Positions 47,934 through 59,250 of a stretch of DNA of 64,000 nucleotides are shown piece by piece. The translations under genes were made by a program, and so were the position numbers. The DNA lies in assembly GCF_003111685.1 (NCBI RefSeq), contig NZ_CP022190.1, forward strand, positions 434,001 through 498,000. Reading direction: 5' to 3'. This DNA comes from Alloyangia pacifica (GTDB taxonomy: Bacteria > Pseudomonadota > Alphaproteobacteria > Rhodobacterales > Rhodobacteraceae). Numbering within the stretch: the first letter of the stretch is position 1; each line of letters begins with the position of its first letter. A model generated the notes under the pieces. That model was given only the letters and a program-made list of their open reading frames with translations, did not search any database and was not told where the DNA came from.

Positions 47934-49367
47934 GTGACGTCCGCGCTGCTTCGGAGCCTGGGTTTCTCGCTGGCGCTCGCCCTGTGCGGGGAGGGGCTCC
48001 GCGCCGCGCCGCCGACCGCCGCGTCCGCGCCCGTCTCCTCCGAGACGGCTTCGGCACTTGGCGGCATGACCCTGAGCGCAGCGCAGATGCGCATTGCCGC
48101 TCTGCGGGCGGTGCAGACGGGGCATTATGCGCTGGCGGCGGAGCTTGGCGGGCTGCTGCTGCGGGCCGATCCCTCCGACCCCTACGGCCATTTCGTCATC
48201 GCCCAGGCCGAGCTGCGCCGTGGCAATACCAACGCCGCGCGCAAGGCGGCCCGGCAGACGCTGCGCTATGCCCGAACCGACGTGCAGAAACACGAGGCGG
48301 CACGGGTCATGGCGGCAGCCTATGCGCAAGACGAGAGTTACTTCCTGTCGCAGCTCTGGATGCGCCGCGCGTTCATGGTCGTGCCCAGCGAGGCCTTCGA
48401 GCAGCGGGCGGGGCGCGAATACAAGGCATTGCGCACCCTGTCGCGGCTCAGCCTGTCGCTCGAGCTCTCGGCCGCTCCCTCGTCGAACGTCAACGGCGGC
48501 GCGTCGGAAGAGATCAGCACTGTCGATGGGCTGCCTTTGGTCGGCATCCTCTCGCCCTCGGCACAGGCTCTCTCGGGGTTTTCCGCGCGCGGCGCGCTGT
48601 CGCTGGGCTACGCGGTGCAGCGCGGGCCGCAGTCCGAGACCACGCTGCGCGGCTACGGCACGCTGCGGCGGGTCTGGCTCAGCGATGAGGCGCGGGACAA
48701 GGCCCCGAGCGTCGAGAATTCCGACTTCGGCGCCTCTTCGATGGAGATCGGCCTGCAGCACCGGCGCCGGCTCGGCGAAAAGGGGCCGGTGGTGTCTGGC
48801 AGCGCCACGTTGGGGCGTGCCTGGCAGGGCGGGCTGCACAGCTACGACTACCGCCGCGCCGCGTTCAGCCTTGTGCAGCCGCTGGGAGTGGTCACCGCGT
48901 TGACCGCCGGCCTGTCGTGGCAGCACCAGCAGGATGCGGATACCGCTTACAATGATGTCGATACGGTCGGCTACCAGCTCGGGGTGATCCATGATCTCGG
49001 AACGCCGGGAACGGTTTCGGCTATGCTGATCGGCGGCGCGGCGGAGTCGCAGAATGGCCAGATCACCCGTGACACCCGCGGGCTGCGGCTCGGCTACGAG
49101 CCCAGTGCGCCGCTGGGACCACTGCGCCTCTCCTTTGCAGTCTCGGCCTTCGAACACCGCTACCCCGAGTACCGCGTGCTCTTCGCGGTGCCCGGCGGGC
49201 GCGCGGACCAGGTCTGGCGGGCCGAGGTGCAGGTCACATTCGAAAAGCTCGATTACGCCGGGTTCTTGCCGGTGCTCGATCTCAGCGCCGAGCGCTCCGA
49301 GAGCAACGTGAGCCGGTTCGAGACCGAGACCCTAGCCCTCAGCCTCGGCTTCAAGTCGCGCTTCTGA
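47934..49367 (+). CDS. Slam-type surface lipoprotein assembly modulator (DUF560 barrel)
   Basis: A 477-residue outer-membrane protein. A signal peptide (hydrophobic about 5-20, ending near RAAPP) is followed by TPR-like helices at about 55-140 (ALRAVQTGHYALAAELGGLLL, DPYGHFVIAQAELRRGNT). A beta-barrel then runs from about 155 to the final Phe, matching the TPR + DUF560 architecture of Slam. Neisserial Slam moves TbpB-type lipoproteins to the cell surface. The start is taken as GTG 47934, which gives a good signal peptide. An alternative GTG at 47907 overlaps the lipoprotein gene by 26 nt and adds basic residues. Confidence 0.8.
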   Translation: MTSALLRSLGFSLALALCGEGLRAAPPTAASAPVSSETASALGGMTLSAAQMRIAALRAVQTGHYALAAELGGLLLRADPSDPYGHFVIAQAELRRGNTNAARKAARQTLRYARTDVQKHEAARVMAAAYAQDESYFLSQLWMRRAFMVVPSEAFEQRAGREYKALRTLSRLSLSLELSAAPSSNVNGGASEEISTVDGLPLVGILSPSAQALSGFSARGALSLGYAVQRGPQSETTLRGYGTLRRVWLSDEARDKAPSVENSDFGASSMEIGLQHRRRLGEKGPVVSGSATLGRAWQGGLHSYDYRRAAFSLVQPLGVVTALTAGLSWQHQQDADTAYNDVDTVGYQLGVIHDLGTPGTVSAMLIGGAAESQNGQITRDTRGLRLGYEPSAPLGPLRLSFAVSAFEHRYPEYRVLFAVPGGRADQVWRAEVQVTFEKLDYAGFLPVLDLSAERSESNVSRFETETLALSLGFKSRF

Positions 49368-49444
49368 ACGTGAAGTCTCGACAAGTGGGCGCGGCCTGCT
49401 AGCCTAGGGGTCAAAGACCCAAGACTAAGAGGAAAGGGCAAGAA

Positions 49445-49879
49445 ATGCCGATCCGCTATCTGCACACAATGGTTCGCGTGAAGGATCTCGATAAATCCAT
49501 CGCATTTTACGAGTTGCTGGGGCTGAAGGAACGCCGCCGCACGGAAAGCGAGAAGGGTCGCTTCACCCTGGTCTTCCTCTGCCCGCCCGATCAGGACGAT
49601 GGCACGGCCGACGTGGAACTGACCTACAACTGGGACGGCGACGAGGGGCTGCCGTCGGATTCGCGGCACTTCGGGCATCTTGCCTATTCCGTGCCGGACA
49701 TCTACGCGGCCTGCCAGACGCTCATGGACGCCGGGGTGACGATCAACCGCCCGCCGCGCGACGGCCACATGGCCTTCGTACGCTCGCCTGACAACGTGTC
49801 GATCGAGCTGCTGCAGCAGGGCGATGCCAAGGAACCGGCGGAACCCTGGGCGAGCATGCCCAACACCGGCCACTGGTAA
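49445..49879 (+). CDS. gloA: Lactoylglutathione lyase (glyoxalase I)
   Basis: A 144-residue glyoxalase I of the vicinal-oxygen-chelate fold. The metal ligands are the His in YLHTMVRVKDL, the Glu in VELTYNW, the His in FGHLAYSV and the Glu in SIELLQQ. It isomerises the methylglyoxal-glutathione hemithioacetal to S-lactoylglutathione in the cytoplasm. AGAGGAAAGGG lies before the ATG. The next gene starts 4 nt after the stop and may be co-transcribed. Confidence 0.95.
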   Translation: MPIRYLHTMVRVKDLDKSIAFYELLGLKERRRTESEKGRFTLVFLCPPDQDDGTADVELTYNWDGDEGLPSDSRHFGHLAYSVPDIYAACQTLMDAGVTINRPPRDGHMAFVRSPDNVSIELLQQGDAKEPAEPWASMPNTGHW

Positions 49880-49883
49880 GCGC

Positions 49884-50621
49884 ATGGGCGGGCGTCTTGC
49901 CGCGGCGCTCACTCTGGGGCTGGGCCTCTGGTCCGGCTCCGCAGCCATGGCACAGGAGTCGTCCTGCCGGCTTGCGCTGCTGCTGGCGCTCGACGTCTCC
50001 TCCTCGGTCGATGATCAGGAATACCGGCTGCAAAAGGAGGGGCTCGCGGGGGCGCTGCGCGATCCCGACGTGCGCCGCGCGATCCTCGAGGGCGGCGGCG
50101 GCGTGGCGCTTTCGGCCTATGAATGGAGCGGGCGCAACCAGTCGCAGCTGGTGCTCGACTGGACCATGCTGCGCGACGAGGCGACGATCGACGCTGTTGT
50201 GGTGCGGCTCCTCAGCGCGCCGCGCAGCTACAACCGCTATCCCACCGCCATGGGCTACGCGCTTGGCTTCGGCGCCGGCATCCTCGAGGCCGCCCCGGAC
50301 TGCGAGCGGCAAGTGATCGATGTCTCGGGGGACGGGATCACCAACGACGGGTTTCGCCCGCAGCAGGCCTACAGCCATTACCCCTTCGAGGGAGTGACGG
50401 TGAACGGGCTGGCGGTGATGGGTTCGGACCCGCGGGTGGTCGAGTATTTCGAGGGCGAGGTGCGGCACGGGCCGGGCGCCTTCGTCGAGGTGGCGTCGGG
50501 TTACAGGGATTTCCTGCGCGCTATGTCGCGCAAGCTTTTCCGCGAGCTCAATGACATGATGGTGGGCGAATTGGTGCCCATTCCCGGCCCCGAGGGACCC
50601 CTCGACTCGGCGCTGCGCTGA
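49884..50621 (+). CDS. DUF1194 (von Willebrand A-like) secreted protein, copy 2
   Basis: A 245-residue protein. The signal peptide (LAAALTLGLGLWSGSAAMAQE) is followed by LALLLALDVSSSVDDQEYRLQKEG, a complete DxSxS MIDAS-like motif, and VIDVSGDGITNDG, a second metal/ligand loop of the DUF1194 family. It is a likely periplasmic vWA-type binding protein with no known partner. The ATG at 49884, 4 nt after gloA, opens the signal peptide; an upstream in-frame start inside gloA does not. It is paralogous to the protein at 39631-40335. Confidence 0.87.
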   Translation: MGGRLAAALTLGLGLWSGSAAMAQESSCRLALLLALDVSSSVDDQEYRLQKEGLAGALRDPDVRRAILEGGGGVALSAYEWSGRNQSQLVLDWTMLRDEATIDAVVVRLLSAPRSYNRYPTAMGYALGFGAGILEAAPDCERQVIDVSGDGITNDGFRPQQAYSHYPFEGVTVNGLAVMGSDPRVVEYFEGEVRHGPGAFVEVASGYRDFLRAMSRKLFRELNDMMVGELVPIPGPEGPLDSALR

Positions 50622-50700
50622 GCCCGTCTTGGTTCGGCATGGCCGCGGGCCTATATGTCGAGCAAGACGCTCCCCCGATCCAGCCTGACGGAGACACGCC

Positions 50701-51732
50701 ATGGGATATGCGAAGACGGCCCTTCTGATGGCCGCGATGACGGCCCTCTTCATGGGGCTCGGCTACCTGATCGGCGGCAGCTCCGGCATGGTGATCGCGC
50801 TGATCTTCGCCGGGGGGATGAACGTCTTTACCTGGTGGAACTCCGACAAGATGGTGCTGCGCATGCACGGCGCGCAGCCGCTTTCGCCGGGCGATCGCTT
50901 CGGGCTTCACGACTTGGTGGCGCAGTTGGCGCGGAACGCCGGGCTGCCGATGCCCAAGGTCTACCTGATGGACACCCCGCAGCCCAACGCCTTTGCCACC
51001 GGGCGCAACCCGCAGAACGCCGCGGTGGCGGTGACCACAGGGCTGCTGCGCAGCCTCTCTCGGGAGGAGCTTGCGGGGGTGGTGGCGCATGAGCTGGCGC
51101 ATATCCGCAACCACGATACGGCGATCATGACCGTCACCGCGACCTTTGCCGGGGCGATCTCGATGCTGGCCAACTTCGCCTTCTTCTTCGGCGGCTCGCG
51201 TGACGAGAACCGCATGGGGATTGTCGGCACGTTGGCGATGATGTTTCTCGCGCCAATGGCGGCGGGGCTGGTGCAGATGGCGATCAGCCGGACGCGCGAA
51301 TATGCCGCCGATAAGGCCGGGGCCGAGATCTGCGGCAATCCGCTGTGGCTGGCCTCGGCGCTGGGGCAGATCCAGCGCGGGGCGTCGCGGATCGACAACC
51401 TGCGGGCCGAGGCGAACCCGGCCACCGCGCATATGTTCATCATAAATCCGCTGCACATGCACAAGCGCGACAACCTCTTCGCCACGCACCCCTCGACCGA
51501 GAACCGCATCGCGGCGCTGCAGGCGCTTGCGGCACAGGGCGGCTACGGTCAGCCGCGCGGCGCGCAGCGCGGCGGCATCTCCGGCGACTGGGGTGGGGCG
51601 GGCGGCGAGTTCGACGGTCGGGCCCAGGGGCGCGAGGTGATTGAGGATGATCCGCGCAAATCCAGTGTCGCGGGGCGTCCGCGTCCGGTACCGCGCAAGC
51701 GGCGTGAGGGGGATGAAGGGCCCTGGAGCTGA
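50701..51732 (+). CDS. htpX: HtpX-family membrane zinc metalloprotease
   Basis: A 343-residue integral-membrane M48 protease. Two N-terminal hydrophobic segments (about 7-25 and 28-46) precede the zinc motif HELAH (His130, Glu131, His134), with the third ligand in the [10 protein letters not shown] segment. Two further membrane segments lie at about 145-165 and 175-195. The tail after about 290 is Gly/Arg-rich and low complexity. HtpX degrades misfolded membrane proteins under envelope stress. It is a single transcription unit, ending 31 nt from the convergent ldtR. Confidence 0.94.
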   Translation: MGYAKTALLMAAMTALFMGLGYLIGGSSGMVIALIFAGGMNVFTWWNSDKMVLRMHGAQPLSPGDRFGLHDLVAQLARNAGLPMPKVYLMDTPQPNAFATGRNPQNAAVAVTTGLLRSLSREELAGVVAHELAHIRNHDTAIMTVTATFAGAISMLANFAFFFGGSRDENRMGIVGTLAMMFLAPMAAGLVQMAISRTREYAADKAGAEICGNPLWLASALGQIQRGASRIDNLRAEANPATAHMFIINPLHMHKRDNLFATHPSTENRIAALQALAAQGGYGQPRGAQRGGISGDWGGAGGEFDGRAQGREVIEDDPRKSSVAGRPRPVPRKRREGDEGPWS

Positions 51733-51763
51733 CCCTCACCGGTGCTGGTGGCGGTCGTCCGAC

Positions 51764-52261
51764 CTAGTAGATGTAGCGGATCTGATCCGTCCAGAACCGC
51801 TCCAGCCTCCGCAGCCCGCTGTTGACGTCCTCGAGCCCCTGCAGATCGAGGATCTGCCGCGCCTCGATGCCTTCGGAATGGCGCTGGAACAGATCGTCGA
51901 CCAAGGCGCGGATATTGCGCCCCTTCTCGGTCAGTCGCACCCGCACCGAACGGCGGTCGATCTCGCAGCGCTGGTGGTGCATGTAGCCCATGTCGACCAG
52001 CTTCTTGAGATTGTAGCTGACGTTCGAGCCCTGGTAGTAGCCGCGCGATTTGAGCTCGCCGGCTGTCACCTCATTGTCGCCGATGTTGAACAGCAGCAGC
52101 GCCTGCACCGCGTTGATCTCGAGGATGCCGACGCGCTCGAACTCATCCTTGATCACGTCAAGCAGCAATCGGTGCAGCCGTTCGAGCAGCGAGAGGGACT
52201 CGAGGTAGCCCGCCACGTAGCCGGTGGCGGGTTTTCTTCCAAGGGGGGCGTGGATGCTCAT
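51764..52261 (-). CDS. ldtR: LdtR-type MarR-family transcriptional regulator
   Basis: A 165-residue winged-helix regulator. The sequence VGILEINAVQALLLFNIGDNEVTAGELKSRGYYQGSNVSYNLKKLV matches the LdtR group of alphaproteobacteria, which controls L,D-transpeptidase and osmotic tolerance, and the wing is RRSVRVRLTEKG. Start at 52261 is chosen because a GGAGA element lies 7 nt upstream; ATG at 52282 lacks one. The gene is convergent with htpX. The symbol rests on sequence resemblance and not on a demonstrated target here. Confidence 0.82.
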   Translation of the reverse strand: MSIHAPLGRKPATGYVAGYLESLSLLERLHRLLLDVIKDEFERVGILEINAVQALLLFNIGDNEVTAGELKSRGYYQGSNVSYNLKKLVDMGYMHHQRCEIDRRSVRVRLTEKGRNIRALVDDLFQRHSEGIEARQILDLQGLEDVNSGLRRLERFWTDQIRYIY

Positions 52262-52412
52262 GATCGTCTCCGCCAGTGCCATGCGGCCCAATGCCGAATG
52301 ACCGAAGGTTCTGGAGCGAAAAGACCAAGAAGTGGTTAAATCTAGTCACATGTGGCGAAAAGCGCGGAGGCCGCGCCTTTCGATCTCGGCGTCGGCCAGT
52401 CCGGCCCGGGTC

Positions 52413-54401
<1,989 letters not shown>

Positions 54402-54402
<1 letters not shown>

Positions 54403-54806
54403 TGGCCGGGGCGCTGCCGGAGTTCTTTTTCCGGACTCGCGACAACGGGGCCCTCGTGTTCCGCGTGGACAGCGAGAACCGGCAGCGCCGCATCGAGATG
54501 ACCCAGATTGCCGTGGTCAACCTGGGCAAGGGCGAGGTGCGCGCCCATGGCGAGCACCAGCTCACCCCCGAGGAACTGGCGGCGATCGGCGCTTGGATCG
54601 AAGAGCGCAAGGCGCTGCTGGCGCGGCGCGGCTTCGACGAGATGCAGCGCACCGTCGACCAGCTCAACGCCGCCGCGCAATGGGCGCAGTCCAGGGCCTC
54701 CGATACCGAACTGGACGAGCTCACCGACGCGCTGCTGCTGGCCATGCACGACCTGCGCGGCGTGCTGGTGCGCCGCCGGGCCGAGAAGCTCAGCCGCGAG
54801 GGCTGA
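54402..54806 (+). CDS. Conserved small protein downstream of the aminotransferase gene
   Basis: A 134-residue soluble protein. It starts MAGALPEFFFRTRDNGALVFRVD, with a helix-rich C-terminus (about 75-130) full of Arg/Glu. I recognise no named domain. It is translationally coupled to aatA by TGATG, so it is expressed with the aminotransferase, and its frame has native codon use. It could be a partner of unknown function. Confidence 0.7.
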
Positions 54807-54826
54807 GCCCGGAACTCGGCAGCAAT

Positions 54827-55762
54827 TCACCCGCTGAAATTGTCGCGGATCCAGGCGTAGACCGCGCGCAGCTCTTCGCCCGGCTGGCGGGCCAGCATTC
54901 GCAGCATGTAGCCATGTCCGCTCTCGATCTCGGCCCGCGCGGCGGCGGGCAGGGCGGGCACCAGCGCCCCGGTCTCCAGCCGGCTGTCGATTAGCCCGCG
55001 CCAGCCGAGCGCCACGCCCAGCCCCTTTTCCGCAGCCTGGATCACGTGATCGTAGCTGTTAAAGCTGATCCGCTCGCCGCCTCCGCGCACCTCTGGTTCC
55101 GGCCCGAGCTGCTCCAGCCAGTTGCTCCAGGTGAACCAGGGTGCGCCGTGCTCCGAGGTCAGCTCGATGAGCGGTAGCCCCTGCAGCGGGTCCGGGCGAG
55201 CAAGACCCGGATGCGCCGCGAGGAAGCCGGGACTGCAGACGGCCATGACCCGCTCGGGAAAGAGACAGCAGGTGCGCTCGCTTTCCTCCTGCCGTGGCTC
55301 CATGCGGATCCGCAGGTCAGCTTCTCGATCGGCGCCGGCCTCGGGCAGTTGCCGCGTCAGCAGCGAGAGGCCGAGCTCGGGGAAGGCGGCGCAAAGCGAA
55401 GGAAAGACCGGCAGGAAGCGCAGGCTGGCAAAGGCGAGGTCGGTCTCGATCACCACCGTCCGGCGGCGGGCGGGGCGCTGGAACCGGGCAAAGCCGGCGG
55501 CGGCCTCGCCGAGATGCGGGGCCAGCGCCGCGCGGAGCGCCTGCCCGTCGCGGGTCAGCGCGACGCCGCGCCGCTCGCGCCGCAGCAGACCCTTCCCGAG
55601 CGCTTCCTCGAGCGACTTCATCCGCTGGCTCAGACGCGGCTGCGAGAGCCCCGCCAACTCGGCGGCGCGCGAGAGCTGGCCGCAGTCCGCCACCAGCAGG
55701 AAGAGGCTGAGATCGGCGCTGTAGCGCGCGAAGATGCCATAAGGATTATCAATGTCAGGCAT
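54827..55762 (-). CDS. LysR-family regulator of choline-O-sulfate utilisation
   Basis: A 311-residue LysR-type activator. The N-terminal winged HTH spans about 15-75 (LSLFLLVADCGQLSRAAELAGLSQPRLSQRMKSLEEALG), and the substrate-binding domain runs from about 95 to the end. It is divergent from betC, the position of the described choline-sulfate-utilisation transcription factor (TIGR03418-type). The 178-bp divergent region must contain its binding sites, but I did not identify one convincingly. It most likely activates betC and the carrier in response to choline-O-sulfate or choline. Confidence 0.83.
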   Translation of the reverse strand: MPDIDNPYGIFARYSADLSLFLLVADCGQLSRAAELAGLSQPRLSQRMKSLEEALGKGLLRRERRGVALTRDGQALRAALAPHLGEAAAGFARFQRPARRRTVVIETDLAFASLRFLPVFPSLCAAFPELGLSLLTRQLPEAGADREADLRIRMEPRQEESERTCCLFPERVMAVCSPGFLAAHPGLARPDPLQGLPLIELTSEHGAPWFTWSNWLEQLGPEPEVRGGGERISFNSYDHVIQAAEKGLGVALGWRGLIDSRLETGALVPALPAAARAEIESGHGYMLRMLARQPGEELRAVYAWIRDNFSG

Positions 55763-55873
55763 TAGGTAATTTCGCGATGCTTATTGTCTGAAGTCAACTA
55801 CTCTCTTCAAAACTTATATCAGCATACAATGCGCAATCGCTGCGCGCCCCGCTTTTCCAACCGGCGGGCCGGG

Positions 55874-55918
55874 CGGCGTTGCGACAGAGACGCCCGCCCT
55901 TTGGCGGGCGCAACGCCG
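55874..55918 (+). promoter_or_regulatory. Nested stem-loop in the betC leader
   Basis: An outer 8-bp stem CGGCGTTG/CAACGCCG (55874-55881 and 55911-55918) encloses a 9-nt left bulge and an inner 8-bp stem CGCCCGCC/GGCGGGCG (55891-55898 and 55903-55910) with a CTTT loop. Both stems are perfect. It ends 22 nt before the betC ATG, so it lies in the mRNA leader or the operator. It may control translation or mRNA stability, or be a LysR binding dyad. Confidence 0.6.
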
Positions 55919-55940
55919 CGTGGAAAGGACAGCGCCCCGC

Positions 55941-57464
55941 ATGAGCCAGACGAGCCGACCGAACATCCTGATCTTCATGGTCGACCAGCTGAACGGGACC
56001 CTGTTCCCCGACGGGCCAGCCGAGTGGCTGCACGCCCCCAACCTCAAGGCGCTGGCGGCGCGCTCGACCCGCTTCCGCAATGCCTATACCGCCTCTCCGC
56101 TCTGCGCGCCGGGCCGGGCGAGCTACATGTCCGGCCAGCTGCCCTCGCGCACCGGGGTCTACGACAATGCCGCCGAATTCGCCTCGTCGATCCCCACCTA
56201 CGCGCACCATCTGCGCCGCGCGGGCTACCAGACTTGCCTCTCGGGCAAGATGCATTTCGTCGGACCGGACCAGCTGCACGGCTTCGAGGAACGGCTGACC
56301 ACCGACATCTACCCGCCCGATTTCGGCTGGACCCCGGACTACCGCAAGCCCGGCGAGCGCATCGACTGGTGGTATCACAATATGGGCTCGGTCACCGGTT
56401 CGGGCGTCGCCGAGATCTCCAACCAGATGGAGTATGACGACGAGGTCGCCTACAACGCCACGCGCAAGGTCTACGATCTTGGCCGCGGCCATGACGACCG
56501 GCCGTGGTGCCTGACCGTCAGCTTCACCCACCCGCACGATCCCTACGTGGCGCGGCGCAAGTACTGGGATCTCTACGAGGACTGCGAGCACCTGCTTCCC
56601 GAGGTCGGGCCGATCCCCTACGAAGAGCACGACCCGCATTCGCAGCGCATCTTCGACGCCAACGACTGGCGCAGCTTCGAGCTGACCGAAGACGATGTGC
56701 GCCGCTCGCGACGCGCCTATTTCGCCAATATCTCCTATCTCGACGACAAGATCGGCGAGGTCATGGAGGCGCTGCGCGGCACGCGGCAGGAAGACAACAC
56801 CATCATCCTGCTGGTCTCCGATCATGGCGACATGCTCGGCAATCGCGGGCTCTGGTTCAAGATGTCCTTCTTCGAGGGCTCGGCCCGTGTGCCGCTGATG
56901 ATCGCCGCGCCGCAGATGGCGCCGGGCCGGGCCGACACGCCGGTCAGCAACATCGACGTCTGCCCCACGCTCTGCGACCTCGCCGGCGTGGCAATGGACG
57001 AGATCGCCCCCTGGACCGATGGCGAAAGCCTCGTGCCGCTGGGGCAGGGCGGGGCGCGCGGCACGCCGGTCGCCATGGAATACGCCGCCGAGGCCTCCTA
57101 CGCGCCGCTGGTCTGTCTGCGGCAAGGGCGCTGGAAGTACATCCGCTGCGCGCTAGATCCCGATCTCCTGTTTGATCTCGAGACGGACCCGCACGAATTG
57201 ACCAACCTCGCCGAAGACCCGCAGCACGCGGCCACGCTGGGCACCTTCCGCACCGCCGCCGATGCCCGCTGGGATCTTGCCCGGTTCGACGCCGAGGTGC
57301 GCCAGAGCCAGGCCCGGCGCTGGATCGTCTACGAGGCGCTGCGCAACGGCAGCTATTTCCCCTGGGACTTCCAGCCGCTGCAGAAGGCCTCGGAGCGCTA
57401 CATGCGCAACCACATGGATCTCAACGTTGTCGAGGAGAACGCGCGCTTCCCCCGCGGTGAGTGA
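55941..57464 (+). CDS. betC: Choline-sulfatase
   Basis: A 507-residue type I sulfatase. The formylglycine motif is Cys55-A-P-G-R59 in SPLCAPGRASYMSGQL. It is matched by the N-terminal metal site NILIFMVDQ, the substrate-binding GYQTCLSGKMHF and the SDHGDMLGNRG metal loop. It hydrolyses choline-O-sulfate to choline and sulfate in the cytoplasm, supplying the precursor of glycine betaine plus sulfur. A modifying enzyme for the Cys55 conversion must be encoded elsewhere. The ATG at 55941 opens at MSQTSRPN. The BCCT carrier follows at 105 bp. Confidence 0.95.
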   Translation: MSQTSRPNILIFMVDQLNGTLFPDGPAEWLHAPNLKALAARSTRFRNAYTASPLCAPGRASYMSGQLPSRTGVYDNAAEFASSIPTYAHHLRRAGYQTCLSGKMHFVGPDQLHGFEERLTTDIYPPDFGWTPDYRKPGERIDWWYHNMGSVTGSGVAEISNQMEYDDEVAYNATRKVYDLGRGHDDRPWCLTVSFTHPHDPYVARRKYWDLYEDCEHLLPEVGPIPYEEHDPHSQRIFDANDWRSFELTEDDVRRSRRAYFANISYLDDKIGEVMEALRGTRQEDNTIILLVSDHGDMLGNRGLWFKMSFFEGSARVPLMIAAPQMAPGRADTPVSNIDVCPTLCDLAGVAMDEIAPWTDGESLVPLGQGGARGTPVAMEYAAEASYAPLVCLRQGRWKYIRCALDPDLLFDLETDPHELTNLAEDPQHAATLGTFRTAADARWDLARFDAEVRQSQARRWIVYEALRNGSYFPWDFQPLQKASERYMRNHMDLNVVEENARFPRGE

Positions 57465-57569
57465 CCCCGCGTCCCTTCCGCGATTGCGGTCCGACCCATC
57501 AAAACCCGGCCGCCAATGGGCGCTGCGGCCGGAGTAATCCCAACGCCCGACCAACAGGGACAGAGCCGC

Positions 57570-59231
57570 ATGGCGAAAATTGAACCTCCTCTCTCAGACC
57601 TGCCGATCAAGACCGCCGACAAGGGTTTCTACAACGGCTTCTCGCTCGACGTGACCGTGACCTCCAAGCTTGCCGTGGGCGGGTTGGTGCTCTGGGCCGT
57701 CGCCTTCCCCGAGCAGGCGGGCGGCGTGCTCGGCGGGCTCAACACCTTCATCCTGGCGAACTTCGCCAGCTGGTACATCTACGTGATGGCGTTCTTCGTG
57801 CTGGTCTGCCTGGCGCTGGCGATCTGGCCTGCGGCCGGCAAGCTCAAGCTCGGGCATGACGACGAAACCCCCGAGTTCGACAACTTCTCGTGGTTCTCCA
57901 TGATGTTCGGCGCGGGCATCGGGGTCGGCATGCTGACCTGGGCGGTGGCCGAGCCGATCTACCACTTCCGCAACAACCCCGAGGTGATCCAGGGGCTTGC
58001 GGACGGCGAGAGCATGAACAACTTCATGAACGCCTACCAATACAGCTACCTGCACTGGGGCTTCTCTGCCTGGTCCTCCTACGCCATCGCCGGTCTGGCG
58101 CTGGGGTATTTTACCTACCGCCGCGGCCTGCCGCTGACCATCCGCTCGTCGCTGACGCCGCTCTTTGGCTCGGCGCTCTCGGGCCCGCTTGGCCACATCG
58201 TCGACATCGTCGCGGTGATCGCCACCATCCTCGGCGTTGCGCAGACGCTGGGCTTCGGCGTCGAGCAGTTCGTCGCCGGAATGAGCAAGATCGGCATCGG
58301 CGACTGGCTCGTCACCGCCGAGGGCAACGCCTCGCCCGCCGGCATCATCGTGGCTCTGGTGGTGATCATGGGCGCCTCGACCCTCTCGGCGCTCTCGGGC
58401 GTGGGCAAGGGCATCAAGTGGCTGTCCAACATCAACATGGGGCTGTCGATCTTCCTGCTGGCCTTCCTGATGATCTTCGGCTCCACTTGGTTCGGCATGC
58501 AGGCGCTCTTTCTCGGCATGATCGACTACATCATCGCGCTGCCGAAGATGCTGTTCACGGTCTACCGTCCAGACGGCACCGAGACCGGCGACGCGCTCTC
58601 GGGCTGGCAGGGCGCCTGGACGGTGTTCTACTGGGCCTGGTGGGTGGCCTTCGCCCCCTTCGTCGGTCTCTTCCTCGCCCGCATCTCGCGCGGCCGCACC
58701 ATCCGCGAGTTCGTGCTGGGCGCGATGATCGTGCCGTCGATCATGTGCTTCGTGTGGTTCTCCTTCGCTGGCGGCACGGCGATCGAAATGGAACTCTCGG
58801 GGGTCGCAGACGGCGCGATCTTCGGCTCCACCGACGGCGCTAAGATCTTCACCATGACCGGCCTCATGCTGGGCGACGTGCTGGGGTGGTGCATGGCGGT
58901 GATCATCGTGATTCTGCTGATGACCTATCTCGTGACCTCGGCCGACTCGGCGGTGCTGATCGTCAACACCATCAACGCGGCGGGCGACGAGGGCCCGAAA
59001 GCGCGCCCGCACATCATCTTCTGGGGCGTCACGCTCGGCCTCGTGGTCGGGGCGTTGCTGCTGGTCGGCGGGCTGACCGCGATCCAGACCGCCATGGTGA
59101 TCGGCGCGCTGCCCTTCTCGGTGGTGATGCTGCTGATGTGCCTCGGCCTGTTCAAGGCAATCTACCGCGACGGTCTGCGCGCGCGCCACGGCGTGCCCTC
59201 GGTGACCGTGGAGATGCCGCCCGCTGAATGA
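57570..59231 (+). CDS. betT: BCCT-family choline/betaine carrier
   Basis: A 553-residue BCCT transporter with about 12 membrane helices. It has the FSWFSMMFGAGIGVGMLTWAVAEPIYHF motif (the M-G-I-G-V-G sodium/substrate segment) and the tryptophan-rich WTVFYWAWWVAFAPFVGLFLARISRGRT helix that binds quaternary ammonium ligands. Choline, betaine and possibly choline-O-sulfate are the likely substrates because it follows betC on the same strand. The symbol betT is by family and context; OpuD-like betaine specificity is the main alternative. The ATG at 57570 is chosen since the upstream in-frame stretch is not conserved. Confidence 0.87.
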   Translation: MAKIEPPLSDLPIKTADKGFYNGFSLDVTVTSKLAVGGLVLWAVAFPEQAGGVLGGLNTFILANFASWYIYVMAFFVLVCLALAIWPAAGKLKLGHDDETPEFDNFSWFSMMFGAGIGVGMLTWAVAEPIYHFRNNPEVIQGLADGESMNNFMNAYQYSYLHWGFSAWSSYAIAGLALGYFTYRRGLPLTIRSSLTPLFGSALSGPLGHIVDIVAVIATILGVAQTLGFGVEQFVAGMSKIGIGDWLVTAEGNASPAGIIVALVVIMGASTLSALSGVGKGIKWLSNINMGLSIFLLAFLMIFGSTWFGMQALFLGMIDYIIALPKMLFTVYRPDGTETGDALSGWQGAWTVFYWAWWVAFAPFVGLFLARISRGRTIREFVLGAMIVPSIMCFVWFSFAGGTAIEMELSGVADGAIFGSTDGAKIFTMTGLMLGDVLGWCMAVIIVILLMTYLVTSADSAVLIVNTINAAGDEGPKARPHIIFWGVTLGLVVGALLLVGGLTAIQTAMVIGALPFSVVMLLMCLGLFKAIYRDGLRARHGVPSVTVEMPPAE

Positions 59232-59250
59232 AGCGGATGCGGTCATATGG

